A stretch of 64,000 bases of DNA from Nocardioides oleivorans (GTDB lineage Bacteria; Actinomycetota; Actinomycetes; Propionibacteriales; Nocardioidaceae). The position numbers and the translations under genes were made by a program. The notes beneath the pieces are model-generated. The model was not told the DNA's origin, searched no databases, and saw only the letters and a program-made list of their open reading frames with translations. The stretch lies in contig NZ_SDWT01000001.1 in the NCBI RefSeq assembly GCF_004137255.1, positions 496,001 through 560,000 on the forward strand. Direction: 5' to 3'. Below are positions 8,038 to 16,063 of the stretch, one piece after another; the first letter of the stretch is position 1; the number at the start of each line of letters is the position of its first letter.

Positions 8038-9423
8038 TCAGATTCTCTCGGCCACCCGCCGCGCCGCGACGCCGAGGACCTCCCACGTCGAGGAGAACGG
8101 CGGTGCGTAGGCGAGGTCCATCCACGCCAGGTCGTCGACGGTCCCGCCGGCCCAGAGCACCGCAGCCGCGGTGTCGATGCGCTTGCCGGCACCGCGCCCG
8201 CCCGCGACCTGCACGCCCAGCAGCCGACGGGTCGTGCGGTCGGCCATCACCCAGATCGCGATCGGCTCGGCCTCGGGCATGTAACCCGTGGTCGTCGTGC
8301 CCTCGGTGACCAGGGAGACGACGTCGAGGTCCGACGCCTCTGCGCTCGACAGGCCGGTGCGGGCGATCTCGAGGTAGGTGTCGCCGTGCGCGAACCGGGT
8401 GATCGAGGTGTCGACCATCCCGTCGAAGGCGAGCGAGCCACCGGCGAGGCTGTCGCCGAGGGCACGTCCATGCTTGGTGGCGTAGGTCCCGAGCGGTCGG
8501 AACACCCACGCGTCGTCGATCCGTCGCCGCACCTCGCAGCAGTCGCCGGCCGCCCAGAGGTGCTCGGCGATCCGGCCGTGCGGGTCGGGCCGGAGCGCGC
8601 CGTTGTCGGCCATCTCGACGCCCGACCCGGCCAGGAACTCCGTGGCCGGGCGTACGCCGACCGCGACCACCACGAGGTCGGCGGGCCGGCTGCCGCCGTC
8701 CCACCGCACACCGGTGACGCGATCGCCCTCGGTGTCGAGGCCGGTGACCTCGGCGCCGAGCACCACCTCGGCACCGGCGTCGCGCAGGGCGGCGTTGACC
8801 CGCTCCTTCATCTCGTCCTCGAGCATCGACATGCCGCGTCCCCGGGTGAGGACGGTGACGCCGAAGCCGTGGCGCAGGGCCGCCTCGGCGACCTCGACGC
8901 CGACGTAGCCACCGCCGACGACGACCACGCGGGCACCCTCGTCCGCGGCCCGGAAGCGCTCGAGCCAGGCGGCACCGTCGTCGAGCGTCTTCACCACGCC
9001 CACGCCGTCGTAGGCAGATCCGTCGGGGCGCAGCGCCCAACCGGGCACCACGGCCGGGGCACCGCTGGCGACCACCAGGTCGTCGTACTCCACCACCGTG
9101 CCGTCGGCGGTGGTCACCGTCCGGGCGACGAGGTCGGCGCCGACCACCTCGACACCGAGCCGGAGGTCGATGCCCGCCGCGCGGTGCTGGTCGGCGGTCC
9201 GGGCGACCAGGTCGTCGCCGCTGGCGACGTCCCCGGCCATCCAGTAGGGGATGCCGCAGGCGCTGTAGGACGTGTGGGTGCCCTTGTCGAGCACCGTGAC
9301 GGCCAGCTCGCGACCGGACCTCCTCGCCGTCCGCAGCGCCTGGTGCGCCGCCGACATGCCGGCTGCGTCGGCTCCGACGACGACGACCCGCTGGGGACCC
9401 ACTCCCTCGCCCCGCCCGATCAC
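8038..9423 (-). CDS. FAD/NAD(P)-dependent oxidoreductase, CoA-disulfide-reductase-like
   Basis: A 461-residue flavoprotein of the pyridine nucleotide-disulfide reductase class. The N-terminal dinucleotide fold begins VVVVGADAAGMSAA. SYSACGIPYWMAG places Cys56 at the SxxxC redox position of CoA-disulfide reductases and NADH oxidases. A second Rossmann motif is VVVVGGGYVGVEVAE, a later FAD motif includes LWAAGDCCEV, and a C-terminal dimerisation domain is present. The GTG start at 9423 overlaps the aldo/keto reductase stop (GTGA); GTG 9402 is an alternative. Coupling suggests the two enzymes work in one redox or detoxification step, but the substrate (CoA disulfide, O2, another disulfide) cannot be assigned. 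Confidence 0.85.
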   Translation of the reverse strand: MIGRGEGVGPQRVVVVGADAAGMSAAHQALRTARRSGRELAVTVLDKGTHTSYSACGIPYWMAGDVASGDDLVARTADQHRAAGIDLRLGVEVVGADLVARTVTTADGTVVEYDDLVVASGAPAVVPGWALRPDGSAYDGVGVVKTLDDGAAWLERFRAADEGARVVVVGGGYVGVEVAEAALRHGFGVTVLTRGRGMSMLEDEMKERVNAALRDAGAEVVLGAEVTGLDTEGDRVTGVRWDGGSRPADLVVVAVGVRPATEFLAGSGVEMADNGALRPDPHGRIAEHLWAAGDCCEVRRRIDDAWVFRPLGTYATKHGRALGDSLAGGSLAFDGMVDTSITRFAHGDTYLEIARTGLSSAEASDLDVVSLVTEGTTTTGYMPEAEPIAIWVMADRTTRRLLGVQVAGGRGAGKRIDTAAAVLWAGGTVDDLAWMDLAYAPPFSSTWEVLGVAARRVAERI

Positions 9424-10454
9424 TCCTCGGTCTGCTTCGCCCAGAGGTTGATGCCCGACTCGACGGCGAAGGAGTCGATGGCGGCACGCTCGACCCCGGT
9501 CAACGCCGGGCTCTCGAGCGCGTCGAGGTTGGTGTCGAGCTGCTCGACGCTCGAGGCACCGATGACCGCGCTGGTCACGCGCTCGTCGCGCAGCACCCAC
9601 TGGAGCGCGAGCTGCGCGAGCTTCTGGCCGCGCTCGCGGGCGATCTCGTTGAGCTTGCGCACCCGGGTGAGCGTCTCCTCGTCGAGCCCGGTCATCGTCG
9701 AGTCGTCCCGCGCGGCGCGCGAGTCCTGCGGCACGCCGTCGAGGTAGCGGTCGGTGAGCAGGCCCTGGGCGAGCGCGGTGAAGACGATGCAGCCCATCCC
9801 CTGGGCCTCCAGCTCGTCGAGCAGGCCGCCCTCGATCCAGCGGTTGAGCAGCGAGTACGACGGCTGGTGGATCAGCAGCGGCGTGCCGAGCTCGCGGGCG
9901 ATGTCGGCGGCCTCCTTCGTCTTCGCCGCGGAGTAGGACGAGATCCCGACGTAGAGCGCGCGGCCCGAGCGGACCGCCGCGTCGAGCGCCATCATCGTCT
10001 CCTCGACCGGGGTGTCGGGGTCGAAGCGGTGGCTGTAGAAGATGTCGACGTAGTCGAGGCCGAGCCGCTCGAGCGACTGGTCGAGGGAGGCCAGGACGTA
10101 CTTCCGCGACCCGCCACCCTGGCCGTACGGACCGGGCCACATGTCCCAGCCGGCCTTCGTCGAGATGATCAGCTCGTCGCGGTAGGGCGAGAAGTCGTCC
10201 TTGAGGTAGCGGCCGAAGTTCTCCTCGGCACGACCGTAGGGCGGGCCGTAGTTGTTGGCGAGGTCGAAGTGCGTGATGCCCCGGTCGAAGGCCCGGCGCA
10301 GGATCGCACGCTGGGTCTCCTCGGGCCGGTCGGTGCCGAAGTTCTGCCACAGCCCCAGCGACAGCACCGGGAGCTTGAGGCCGCTCCTGCCGGTCGAGCG
10401 GTACTGCATGCCGGTCGATTCGTCGTACCTGTCGGGGGCTGCGTCGTAGGCCAT
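9420..10454 (-). CDS. aldo/keto reductase, YghZ/Gpr-like
   Basis: A 344-residue NADPH-dependent (alpha/beta)8 reductase. The start MAYDAAPDRYDES is followed by MQYRSTGRSGLKLPVLSLG, typical of the L-glyceraldehyde-3-phosphate reductase/YghZ group. Supporting features are the catalytic-region FDLANNYGPPYGRAEE (Asp and Tyr), KAGWDMWPGPYGQGG, and DYVDIFYSHRFDP with the His of the tetrad. The longer frame upstream runs antisense to the P450 and is ignored. A CAGGAT box lies six bases before the ATG and could be the -10 of a leaderless transcript. A role in aldehyde or methylglyoxal detoxification is known for the family and inferred here. Confidence 0.9.
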   Translation of the reverse strand: MAYDAAPDRYDESTGMQYRSTGRSGLKLPVLSLGLWQNFGTDRPEETQRAILRRAFDRGITHFDLANNYGPPYGRAEENFGRYLKDDFSPYRDELIISTKAGWDMWPGPYGQGGGSRKYVLASLDQSLERLGLDYVDIFYSHRFDPDTPVEETMMALDAAVRSGRALYVGISSYSAAKTKEAADIARELGTPLLIHQPSYSLLNRWIEGGLLDELEAQGMGCIVFTALAQGLLTDRYLDGVPQDSRAARDDSTMTGLDEETLTRVRKLNEIARERGQKLAQLALQWVLRDERVTSAVIGASSVEQLDTNLDALESPALTGVERAAIDSFAVESGINLWAKQTEE

Positions 10455-10566
10455 GACCCCATCCTGCCCGTTCCGCAGCCGCTGCTCACAGGTCAGGGAT
10501 GGCCCCGGAGGCGTGTCGGGGGGATGCCTGATGGTGGACGCGCACCCGACAGGGTTGACTTGCCCC

Positions 10567-11823
10567 ATGTCCTCCTCGCTCGCCACCGCCCTGCGCAGCT
10601 CCGCACTGCGCCTCGCGATCGCGTCCGTGAAGCGCGTCCCGGCGAGCATCCGCTTCCCGTTGCAGCGCGACGGCCTCCAGCCCGTGCCCCGCCTCGAGGC
10701 CAGCCGCACCCGCGGTGACGTCGTCCAGCTCGGGCGGTTGTTCGGCACCCGCCTCTGGCTCGTGACGGGGTACGACGTCTCCCGGTCCGTGCTGGCCGAC
10801 TCCGAGGCGTTCGCCAACGACGTGCGGGGGCTGATCGGGCGGCAGGACCGCGCACCGGCCGAGCGGATCGGCGGGCTCGGCATGACCGACCAGCCCGACC
10901 ACGGCCGCCTCCGCGGCGTGCTCACCCCCTACTTCACCCGCCGCCGGCTCGCCGAGCTCCAGGGCGACATCGACCGCGTGGTCGAGGCCGCCCTCGACGA
11001 CATGGAGGCCCACGGTCCCGAGGTCGACCTCGTCGAGCACTTCGGCTTCGCGGTGCCCTTCGGCGTGATCTGCGACCTCCTCGGCATGCCCCACGTCGAC
11101 CGTCAGGAGTTCCGCCAGCACGGCGCCGCACGCTTCGACCTGCGCGACGCCGGCGCCGGGATCTTCGACACCGCGACCGGCACCCGCCAGTTCCTCATCG
11201 ACCTCGTCGCGTCCGAGCGGCGCGACCCCCACCTCCCCGACGGGCTCGTCTCCCGGATGGTGGCCGACCACGGCGCCGACTTCGACGACGTCGAGCTCGG
11301 CGGGCTCTCCGACGGCATCTTCCTCGGCGGCTACGAGACCAGCGCCAGCATGCTCTCCCTCGGCACCTACGTCCTCCTCCAGGACCCGCAGTCGTGGAAG
11401 GCGCTCCAGAGCGGCAGCACCGAGGAGGTCGACCGCGTCGTCGAGGAGCTCCTGCGGTTCGTGTGCCCGGTGCAGGTCGCGTTCCCCCGGATCGCCCGCC
11501 ACGAGGTCGAGATCGGTGGCGCCCGGGTGCGCAAGGGCGACATCGTCGTGGTCTCCCTGACCGGGGCGGGTCGCGACCCGGCCCGCCACGTCGAGCCCCA
11601 GCAGTTCGACCCGACGACCGAGGCCGCGGGCACGCTGGCGTTCGGCCACGGGCTGCACCGCTGCGTCGGCGCCGAGCTCGCCCGGATGGAGCTGCGCACC
11701 GCGCTGGTCGCGCTCGCCCGCCGCTTCCCCGACCTCTCGCTGGCCTGCGACCCGTCCGAGCTGAGGTTCAGCGAGCTCGCGATCGTGCACGCGGTGGAGA
11801 GGCTGCCCGTCCGCCTGCGCTAG
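10567..11823 (+). CDS. cytochrome P450
   Basis: A 418-residue class I bacterial cytochrome P450. The heme ligand is Cys366 in AFGHGLHRCVGAEL. The I-helix oxygen-activation region is GGYETSASM and the K-helix ExxR is EELLR. ATG 10567 gives MSSSLATALRSSALRL; the frame extends further upstream but that part has no family similarity. It lies divergent from the aldo/keto reductase across a 112-bp spacer. No ferredoxin or reductase gene is adjacent, so electrons must come from elsewhere. Substrate unknown. Confidence 0.92.
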   Translation: MSSSLATALRSSALRLAIASVKRVPASIRFPLQRDGLQPVPRLEASRTRGDVVQLGRLFGTRLWLVTGYDVSRSVLADSEAFANDVRGLIGRQDRAPAERIGGLGMTDQPDHGRLRGVLTPYFTRRRLAELQGDIDRVVEAALDDMEAHGPEVDLVEHFGFAVPFGVICDLLGMPHVDRQEFRQHGAARFDLRDAGAGIFDTATGTRQFLIDLVASERRDPHLPDGLVSRMVADHGADFDDVELGGLSDGIFLGGYETSASMLSLGTYVLLQDPQSWKALQSGSTEEVDRVVEELLRFVCPVQVAFPRIARHEVEIGGARVRKGDIVVVSLTGAGRDPARHVEPQQFDPTTEAAGTLAFGHGLHRCVGAELARMELRTALVALARRFPDLSLACDPSELRFSELAIVHAVERLPVRLR

Positions 11824-11847
11824 GCACCACGGCTGGGTCCCCGTCCG

Positions 11848-11853
11848 TACCCT
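11848..11853 (+). promoter_or_regulatory. -10 box of a probable leaderless transcript (sortase)
   Basis: TACCCT lies six bases before the ATG of the sortase gene, and no Shine-Dalgarno sequence is present. This geometry puts the transcription start at or next to the start codon. No -35 box is clear. Confidence 0.5.
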
Positions 11854-11859
11854 CGAGGC

Positions 11860-12603
11860 ATGGCAGGTCGGCCCGCCCTCGTCCTCGCCGCGGCCCTCGT
11901 CGCGGTCGCCACCGCCTGCACGGCCGAGGACCCCCGGTCGGGCACGTCGCCTGCCGAGCGTCGTACGACGTCCGCGCCGGGCACCACACCCAACCCGACC
12001 CCCGAGGCCACGACGCCCACCGCGGAGCCCACCGAGGAGACCGCCGAGGAGCCCACCGAGGAGCCCGTCACCGAGCCCGCGCGCCCGGAGCCGAGGCGCT
12101 CCTTCGTCACGGTCCCGGCGATCGGCCTGCGCGACTTCCCGGTCGTGCGCTACCGCGGCTCGCCGGACGACGGTCCCGGCACGGCGCTGCAGGATGCCGG
12201 CGAGATGGCCTCCCCGCGCGGCCCGCGCGGCGGCACCGGGCCCGGCGAGGTCGGCAACTACATCGTCACCGGGCACCGGCTCACCGGCACGGCTCCCCTC
12301 CGCGACTCTCCCTCCCTGCAGCGCGGCGACCGGATCCTCGTCCGCACGGGCGACACGGTCTTCGTCTACGAGGTCCGCCGCACCCGCTGGACGTCGTTCC
12401 GCCGGGTCGCGTCGCTCGAGGCGCAGCGCTCCGCGGTGCCCGGGCGACCGGACGCGACCGCGACCCGACCGATGATCACCCTGTCCACCTGCGCGACGCC
12501 GGAGGACCACGCCAACGGCAACTACTGGGCCGACGAGTTCGACAACCCCGAGCACCGCATCGACAAGATCGGCGTCCTCGTCGCCACCCGCCCCGCGGCC
12601 TGA
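11860..12603 (+). CDS. class E sortase, membrane- or lipid-anchored
   Basis: A 247-residue sortase-family transpeptidase. The N terminus is a signal sequence ending in a lipobox-like VATAC (Cys20), followed by a Pro/Thr/Glu-rich spacer to about residue 80. The catalytic set is visible: His139 in VTGHR, Cys211 in TLSTC and Arg233 in EHRIDK. Class E sortases typically anchor LAxTG-type proteins to actinobacterial peptidoglycan. No substrate with an obvious sorting signal is encoded nearby, so it acts on proteins from elsewhere or has another role. Confidence 0.9.
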   Translation: MAGRPALVLAAALVAVATACTAEDPRSGTSPAERRTTSAPGTTPNPTPEATTPTAEPTEETAEEPTEEPVTEPARPEPRRSFVTVPAIGLRDFPVVRYRGSPDDGPGTALQDAGEMASPRGPRGGTGPGEVGNYIVTGHRLTGTAPLRDSPSLQRGDRILVRTGDTVFVYEVRRTRWTSFRRVASLEAQRSAVPGRPDATATRPMITLSTCATPEDHANGNYWADEFDNPEHRIDKIGVLVATRPAA

Positions 12604-12647
12604 AACCGGGTTGCCCGCCGGAGCTGCGCCGCGGTTGGATGCGCCGC

Positions 12648-13577
12648 ATGCCCGGCCTCAGCGACCGCTGGCGCGACGAGGAGTTCGTCGCCGCCGCCCA
12701 CGCGTGGATCCACGACCAGCTCGACGGGACCGTCTCGCCCGTCGTCTCCATCGAGCAGACCCACGTCACCGACTGGTCGACCGTCATGCGGGTGACCACT
12801 CGATCCCGGACGAGGTGGTTCAAGGCCAACGACCCGTCGATGGTGCACGAGGCGGCGCTCACCGCCTTCCTCGCACCTCGCTCGGACGGGCGCGTGCCCC
12901 TTCCCCGGCCGTTCGACCCCGAGACGGGGTGGATGCTGGTGGTCGACATGTCCCCCCGCCTGCGCGAGGTGGTCGCCGAGGAGCGGAGCCTCGATCGCTG
13001 GCCCGAGGTCCTGGAGGCCTACGCGCGCATCCAGCTCGCCTGCGAGGACGAGGTCGACGCCCTCCTCGCCCTCGGCGTCCCCGACCGCCGCCTGCACACG
13101 CTGCCCGGGGCGTACGCCGACCTGCTGGCGGGCCTCGACGACCCGGACCCGCGCCTGCCCGACCCGTCGGCCGTCGCGTCGATGTGCGACGCGCTGGCGG
13201 CGTACGGCATCCGGGAGACCGTGCAGCACGACGACCTCCACGACGGCCAGGTGTTCCTCCCGCACGGTCGCGCCCACATCCTCGACTGGGGCGACGCCTG
13301 CGTCTCGCACCCGTTCCTCACCCTCGCCGTGACGCTCGAGGGCGTGATCGCGTGGGGCGTCGACGACGTCGCGGGGTCCGAGGACCTCGGGCCGCACCTC
13401 GCGGCCTACCTGCGGCCCTACGCGGAGGCCTACGAGCTCGGTCCCGACGAGCTCGACGACGCGGCCCGCCGCGCGATGCGGCTCGGGTGGGTGTGCCGGG
13501 CGATCAACGGGGCGATGCCCGGCGACCCGGCCCAGACCCACACCCGCCTGCGGATGTTCCTCGACGGCGCCGGGTAG
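12648..13577 (+). CDS. aminoglycoside-phosphotransferase-like (APH family) protein
   Basis: About 309 residues of the APH/choline-kinase fold. The Brenner-type catalytic loop is HDDLHDGQVF and the metal-binding Asp is in HILDWGDACVSHPF. The N-terminal lobe contains RWFKANDP, where the Lys would contact ATP. The start is MPGLSDRWRDEEF at 12648; ATG 12639 (three codons upstream) is equally possible, and neither has a strong ribosome-binding site. Many environmental members phosphorylate small metabolites rather than antibiotics, so resistance should not be assumed. The gene converges on the RsmC-like gene with a 7-base gap. Confidence 0.8.
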   Translation: MPGLSDRWRDEEFVAAAHAWIHDQLDGTVSPVVSIEQTHVTDWSTVMRVTTRSRTRWFKANDPSMVHEAALTAFLAPRSDGRVPLPRPFDPETGWMLVVDMSPRLREVVAEERSLDRWPEVLEAYARIQLACEDEVDALLALGVPDRRLHTLPGAYADLLAGLDDPDPRLPDPSAVASMCDALAAYGIRETVQHDDLHDGQVFLPHGRAHILDWGDACVSHPFLTLAVTLEGVIAWGVDDVAGSEDLGPHLAAYLRPYAEAYELGPDELDDAARRAMRLGWVCRAINGAMPGDPAQTHTRLRMFLDGAG

Positions 13578-13584
13578 GGCGCGC

Positions 13585-14199
13585 TCAGCCGCGCCGGGTC
13601 TCCAGGACCCGGAAGCCCTTGTGGCTCGCCAGCCGCTCGGTGGGCCAGCCCTCCTCGCCGAGCCAGCGCTGGAGCGAGTCGGCGCCGAGGTTCTTGCCGA
13701 CCACCATGACCATCCGGCCACCGGGCGCGAGCCGGGGCAGCCAGGTCAGCAGGAGCTCGTGCAGGGCCGCCTTGCCGATCCGGATCGGCGGGTTCGACCA
13801 GATCTCGTCGAAGACCTGGTTGCCCGGGACCTGCTCCGGCGTGCACGCCACGAACCGCGAGTCGAGACCGGCCGTCCTGGCGTTGTCGTTGGCGAGCAGC
13901 AGGGCACGCTCGTTGACGTCGACGCCGGTCACGTTGGCGAGGGGCACGGCCCTGGCCAGCGCGAGCCCGATGACGCCGTAGCCGCAGCCGAGGTCGAGGA
14001 ACTGGCCCTGCGCCGGCGGCTCGAGCTCCCTGAACAGCACGGCGGTCGCGTGGTCGAGGTGGCCGCGGCTGAAGACGCCCGACCCGGTGTCGAAGGAGAT
14101 CGTGCTCCCCCACAGCTGGGCGGTGAAGCTCTCCCGCTCGAACGGCACGCTCGGGTCCGCGGAGAAGTAGTGCTCGGTGGTGTCGTCCTGGTCAGGCAT
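13585..14199 (-). CDS. class I SAM-dependent methyltransferase, RsmC-like
   Basis: A 204-residue methyltransferase. SAM-binding motif I is DLGCGYG at residues 69-75, the acidic motif is TGVDVNERAL, and the catalytic-type NPPI is at residues 136-139. That tetrapeptide is characteristic of enzymes methylating exocyclic amines, such as RsmC (16S rRNA G1207). At about 204 residues it matches only the C-terminal half of E. coli RsmC, as usual in actinobacteria. The start at 14199 is supported by AGAGG seven bases upstream and overlaps truA by 8 bases; the longer frame to 14226 would overlap more. A ribosome-modification role fits its coupling to truA. Confidence 0.85.
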   Translation of the reverse strand: MPDQDDTTEHYFSADPSVPFERESFTAQLWGSTISFDTGSGVFSRGHLDHATAVLFRELEPPAQGQFLDLGCGYGVIGLALARAVPLANVTGVDVNERALLLANDNARTAGLDSRFVACTPEQVPGNQVFDEIWSNPPIRIGKAALHELLLTWLPRLAPGGRMVMVVGKNLGADSLQRWLGEEGWPTERLASHKGFRVLETRRG

Positions 14200-15028
14200 C
14201 GATGGCCTCTCGCTTGGCTCGGGCACGGGTGGCCTGCGCGGCCAGCTCGTCGTCGTCGGGGTAGCCGACCTCCTCGAGCGTGAGGCCGTGGGCGTGCACG
14301 ACGCGCACGCCCTGGTCGCGGCGTCGTCCGGCCATCACCTCGGCCGGCCACGAGGCCGGCTGCCGGCCCTCCCCCACCGCGATGAGGCTGCCGACGAGAG
14401 CGCGCACCATGTTGTGGCAGAAGGCGTCGGCGCGCACCGAGCCGACCACCAGCCCGGCGTCGTCGCGGCGCCAGTCGAGGTCGAGCAGGGTGCGCACGGT
14501 GGTCGCGCCCTCGCGCTGCTTGCAGAAGGCCGCGAAGTCCTGCAGCCCGACGAGCGGGCCGGACGCCTGGTTCATCGCGTCGACGTCCAGCCGGCGTCCC
14601 CACGCCAGCACGTGCCCGCGCACCAGCGGGTCGGCGAGCTCCTGGGCATCGGCGATCCGATAGGCGTAGCGGCGCCAGATCGCGGAGAAGCGGGCGTCGA
14701 AGCCCTCGGGCGCCTCCCGGATCCGTAGTACCCGCAGGTCCGGCGGCAGGATCCCGTCGACCCGGCGGGCGAGGGCGGCCGGGGGCGCCTCGGTCGAGCG
14801 ACCCGCGGAGGCCTCGACGACCTCGGGCTCGACGTCGAGGTGGGCGACCTGTCCGCGGGCGTGCACGCCCGCATCGGTGCGTCCGGCGACGGTGACGCGC
14901 ACCTGCGGGACCCGCAGCGCGGTCGCGAGCGCCGCCTCGAGCGTCCCCTGCGCGGTCCGCAGGCCAGGCTGGGCGGCCCACCCCGAGAAGTCGGTGCCGT
15001 CATAGGCACAGTCGATCCGCAGCCGCAC
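14192..15028 (-). CDS. truA: tRNA pseudouridine(38-40) synthase TruA
   Basis: A 278-residue TruA. The catalytic Asp52 lies in AGRTDAGVHA, and the N terminus MRLRIDCAYDGTDFSGW is the family start. It isomerises uridines 38-40 in the anticodon stem-loop of tRNAs. Translation starts at GTG 15028, six bases after TAGGAT, suggesting a leaderless mRNA. In many actinobacteria truA follows rplQ; here it is about 3.4 kb away and separated by unrelated genes. Confidence 0.95.
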   Translation of the reverse strand: MRLRIDCAYDGTDFSGWAAQPGLRTAQGTLEAALATALRVPQVRVTVAGRTDAGVHARGQVAHLDVEPEVVEASAGRSTEAPPAALARRVDGILPPDLRVLRIREAPEGFDARFSAIWRRYAYRIADAQELADPLVRGHVLAWGRRLDVDAMNQASGPLVGLQDFAAFCKQREGATTVRTLLDLDWRRDDAGLVVGSVRADAFCHNMVRALVGSLIAVGEGRQPASWPAEVMAGRRRDQGVRVVHAHGLTLEEVGYPDDDELAAQATRARAKREAIDA

Positions 15029-15034
15029 GAGGCG

Positions 15035-15040
15035 ATCCTA
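15035..15040 (-). promoter_or_regulatory. -10 box of a probable leaderless transcript (truA)
   Basis: TAGGAT on the minus strand is followed by six bases and the GTG start of truA, with no Shine-Dalgarno sequence between. This is the same geometry as at the sortase gene. Confidence 0.5.
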
Positions 15041-15104
15041 GGGCGGCGCCGTCCCGGGCGTTCACCTGCACCCGAGGGCGAGGCGTGCCTAGTCTGGTCG
15101 CGTC

Positions 15105-15614
15105 ATGACTTCCCTGCGCCTCGCCTCGCTGCTCGCGTCCGCCGTCCTGGTCGCCCCGGTGTCGTACGCCGTCGCGCCGGCAGTGGCCGCCCCACCCTCC
15201 GACGACCGGTCCGGGGTGCAGCGCGCCCCGGGGACCGGGCTCGGGACCGACTCGGACGGCGACGGCCTCGCCGACGACGGCGACGGCTGCCCGACGGTCG
15301 CCTCGAGCAACCCGACCGGCTGCCCGTCCGCCTGGCGCAAGGTGTCGCTGAGGTGGCTCGCGGGCGAGCAGCGCCTGCAGGCGCAGGTGAGCTCGCCGGT
15401 CAGCGCCTGTGCGTCCCGCGCCCGCATCAAGCTCTGGCTCGACCGCACCGACCGGGCCGACAAGCTGCTCTCGTCCAACGCGTCCTTCGACGGACGCCGG
15501 AAGTTCAAGGTCCCCGGCGGTGCGCGCTACTACGTGACGGTCTCGCCGTCCTACAGCACCGGCGTGGCCGAGTGCGGCAAGGCGACCTCCCGCACGGTCC
15601 GGGTCCCGCGCTGA
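15105..15614 (+). CDS. secreted protein with thrombospondin type 3-like Ca-binding motif
   Basis: A 169-residue protein with a signal peptide (about residues 1-29, ending AVAAP). DSDGDGLADDGDGCPT at residues 49-64 matches one thrombospondin type 3 repeat, a calcium-binding Asp-rich loop. The remaining roughly 90 residues are basic, with four further Cys, and look like a small beta domain. I do not recognise the family. TAGTCT ends nine bases before the ATG, so the transcript has a very short leader. It stands alone, divergent from truA. Confidence 0.7.
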   Translation: MTSLRLASLLASAVLVAPVSYAVAPAVAAPPSDDRSGVQRAPGTGLGTDSDGDGLADDGDGCPTVASSNPTGCPSAWRKVSLRWLAGEQRLQAQVSSPVSACASRARIKLWLDRTDRADKLLSSNASFDGRRKFKVPGGARYYVTVSPSYSTGVAECGKATSRTVRVPR

Positions 15615-15618
15615 CCCT

Positions 15619-15640
15619 TTGTCAACCGATGGGTTGACAA
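15619..15640. promoter_or_regulatory. ArsR operator 1 (9-bp perfect inverted repeat)
   Basis: TTGTCAACC and GGTTGACAA are separated by four bases. The right arm contains the TTGACA -35 hexamer of the downstream promoter. Together with the second site at 15666-15683 it shares the core TCAAC-n-GTTGA. Binding of the adjacent ArsR protein here would block RNA polymerase. Confidence 0.7.
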
Positions 15641-15662
15641 CGCCTCACCGGCGGCCTACCTT
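15634..15662 (+). promoter_or_regulatory. sigma-70-type promoter of the arsR operon
   Basis: TTGACA at 15634-15639, a 17-base spacer and TACCTT at 15657-15662 form the cleanest promoter in the window. The predicted start is near 15669, about 26 bases before the ATG. It is sandwiched between two inverted repeats, consistent with autorepression. Confidence 0.75.
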
Positions 15663-15665
15663 CTA

Positions 15666-15683
15666 TTCAACCAATCAGTTGAA
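15666..15683. promoter_or_regulatory. ArsR operator 2 (inverted repeat at transcription start)
   Basis: TTCAAC and GTTGAA flank six bases and cover the predicted transcription start. The TCAACC core followed by a right-hand GTTGA matches operator 1, 47 bases upstream centre to centre. Confidence 0.65.
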
Positions 15684-15694
15684 GAAGGTGCTCC

Positions 15695-16063
15695 ATGACG
15701 GACCAGCTGTCCCGCGTCTTCGCTGCGCTCGCCGACCCGACCCGTCGCGACATGGTGGCCCGCCTCACCGAGGCCGACCACACCGTGGGCGACCTCGCCG
15801 AGCCGTACGACGTGAGCCTCCAGGCCGTCTCCAAGCACCTCAAGGTGCTCGAGGACGCCGGCCTGGTGACCCGGAGCAGGCAGGCCCAGCGCCGCCCGGT
15901 GCACCTGGAAGCCGAGGTGTTCGACCTGATGACGAAGTGGATCGAGCGCTACCGCCGACAGGCCGAGGAGCGGTTCAGCCGCCTCGACGCCGTGCTCGCG
16001 CGGATGCAGGACGAGGACAACCCCACCCCCAACGACACCACCCAGGAAGGAACCGCATCATGA
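15695..16063 (+). CDS. ArsR-family winged-helix repressor
   Basis: A 122-residue protein with an ArsR winged helix-turn-helix in residues 1-90 (DPTRRDMVARL, then VGDLAEPYDVSLQAVSKHLKVLEDAGLV). No ELCVCDL-type or other Cys-rich metal site is present, so it belongs to the non-metal subgroup that accompanies SRPBCC proteins. It starts about a dozen bases after GAAGAAGG. Its stop overlaps the SRPBCC gene (ATGA). It probably represses its own operon through the two inverted repeats upstream; the ligand is unknown. Confidence 0.92.
   Translation: MTDQLSRVFAALADPTRRDMVARLTEADHTVGDLAEPYDVSLQAVSKHLKVLEDAGLVTRSRQAQRRPVHLEAEVFDLMTKWIERYRRQAEERFSRLDAVLARMQDEDNPTPNDTTQEGTAS

Noticed and set aside
12648..13577. 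Aminoglycoside resistance gene
   Set aside because: Only the general APH fold and catalytic loop are present. The family includes many metabolic kinases, and nothing in the context suggests resistance.
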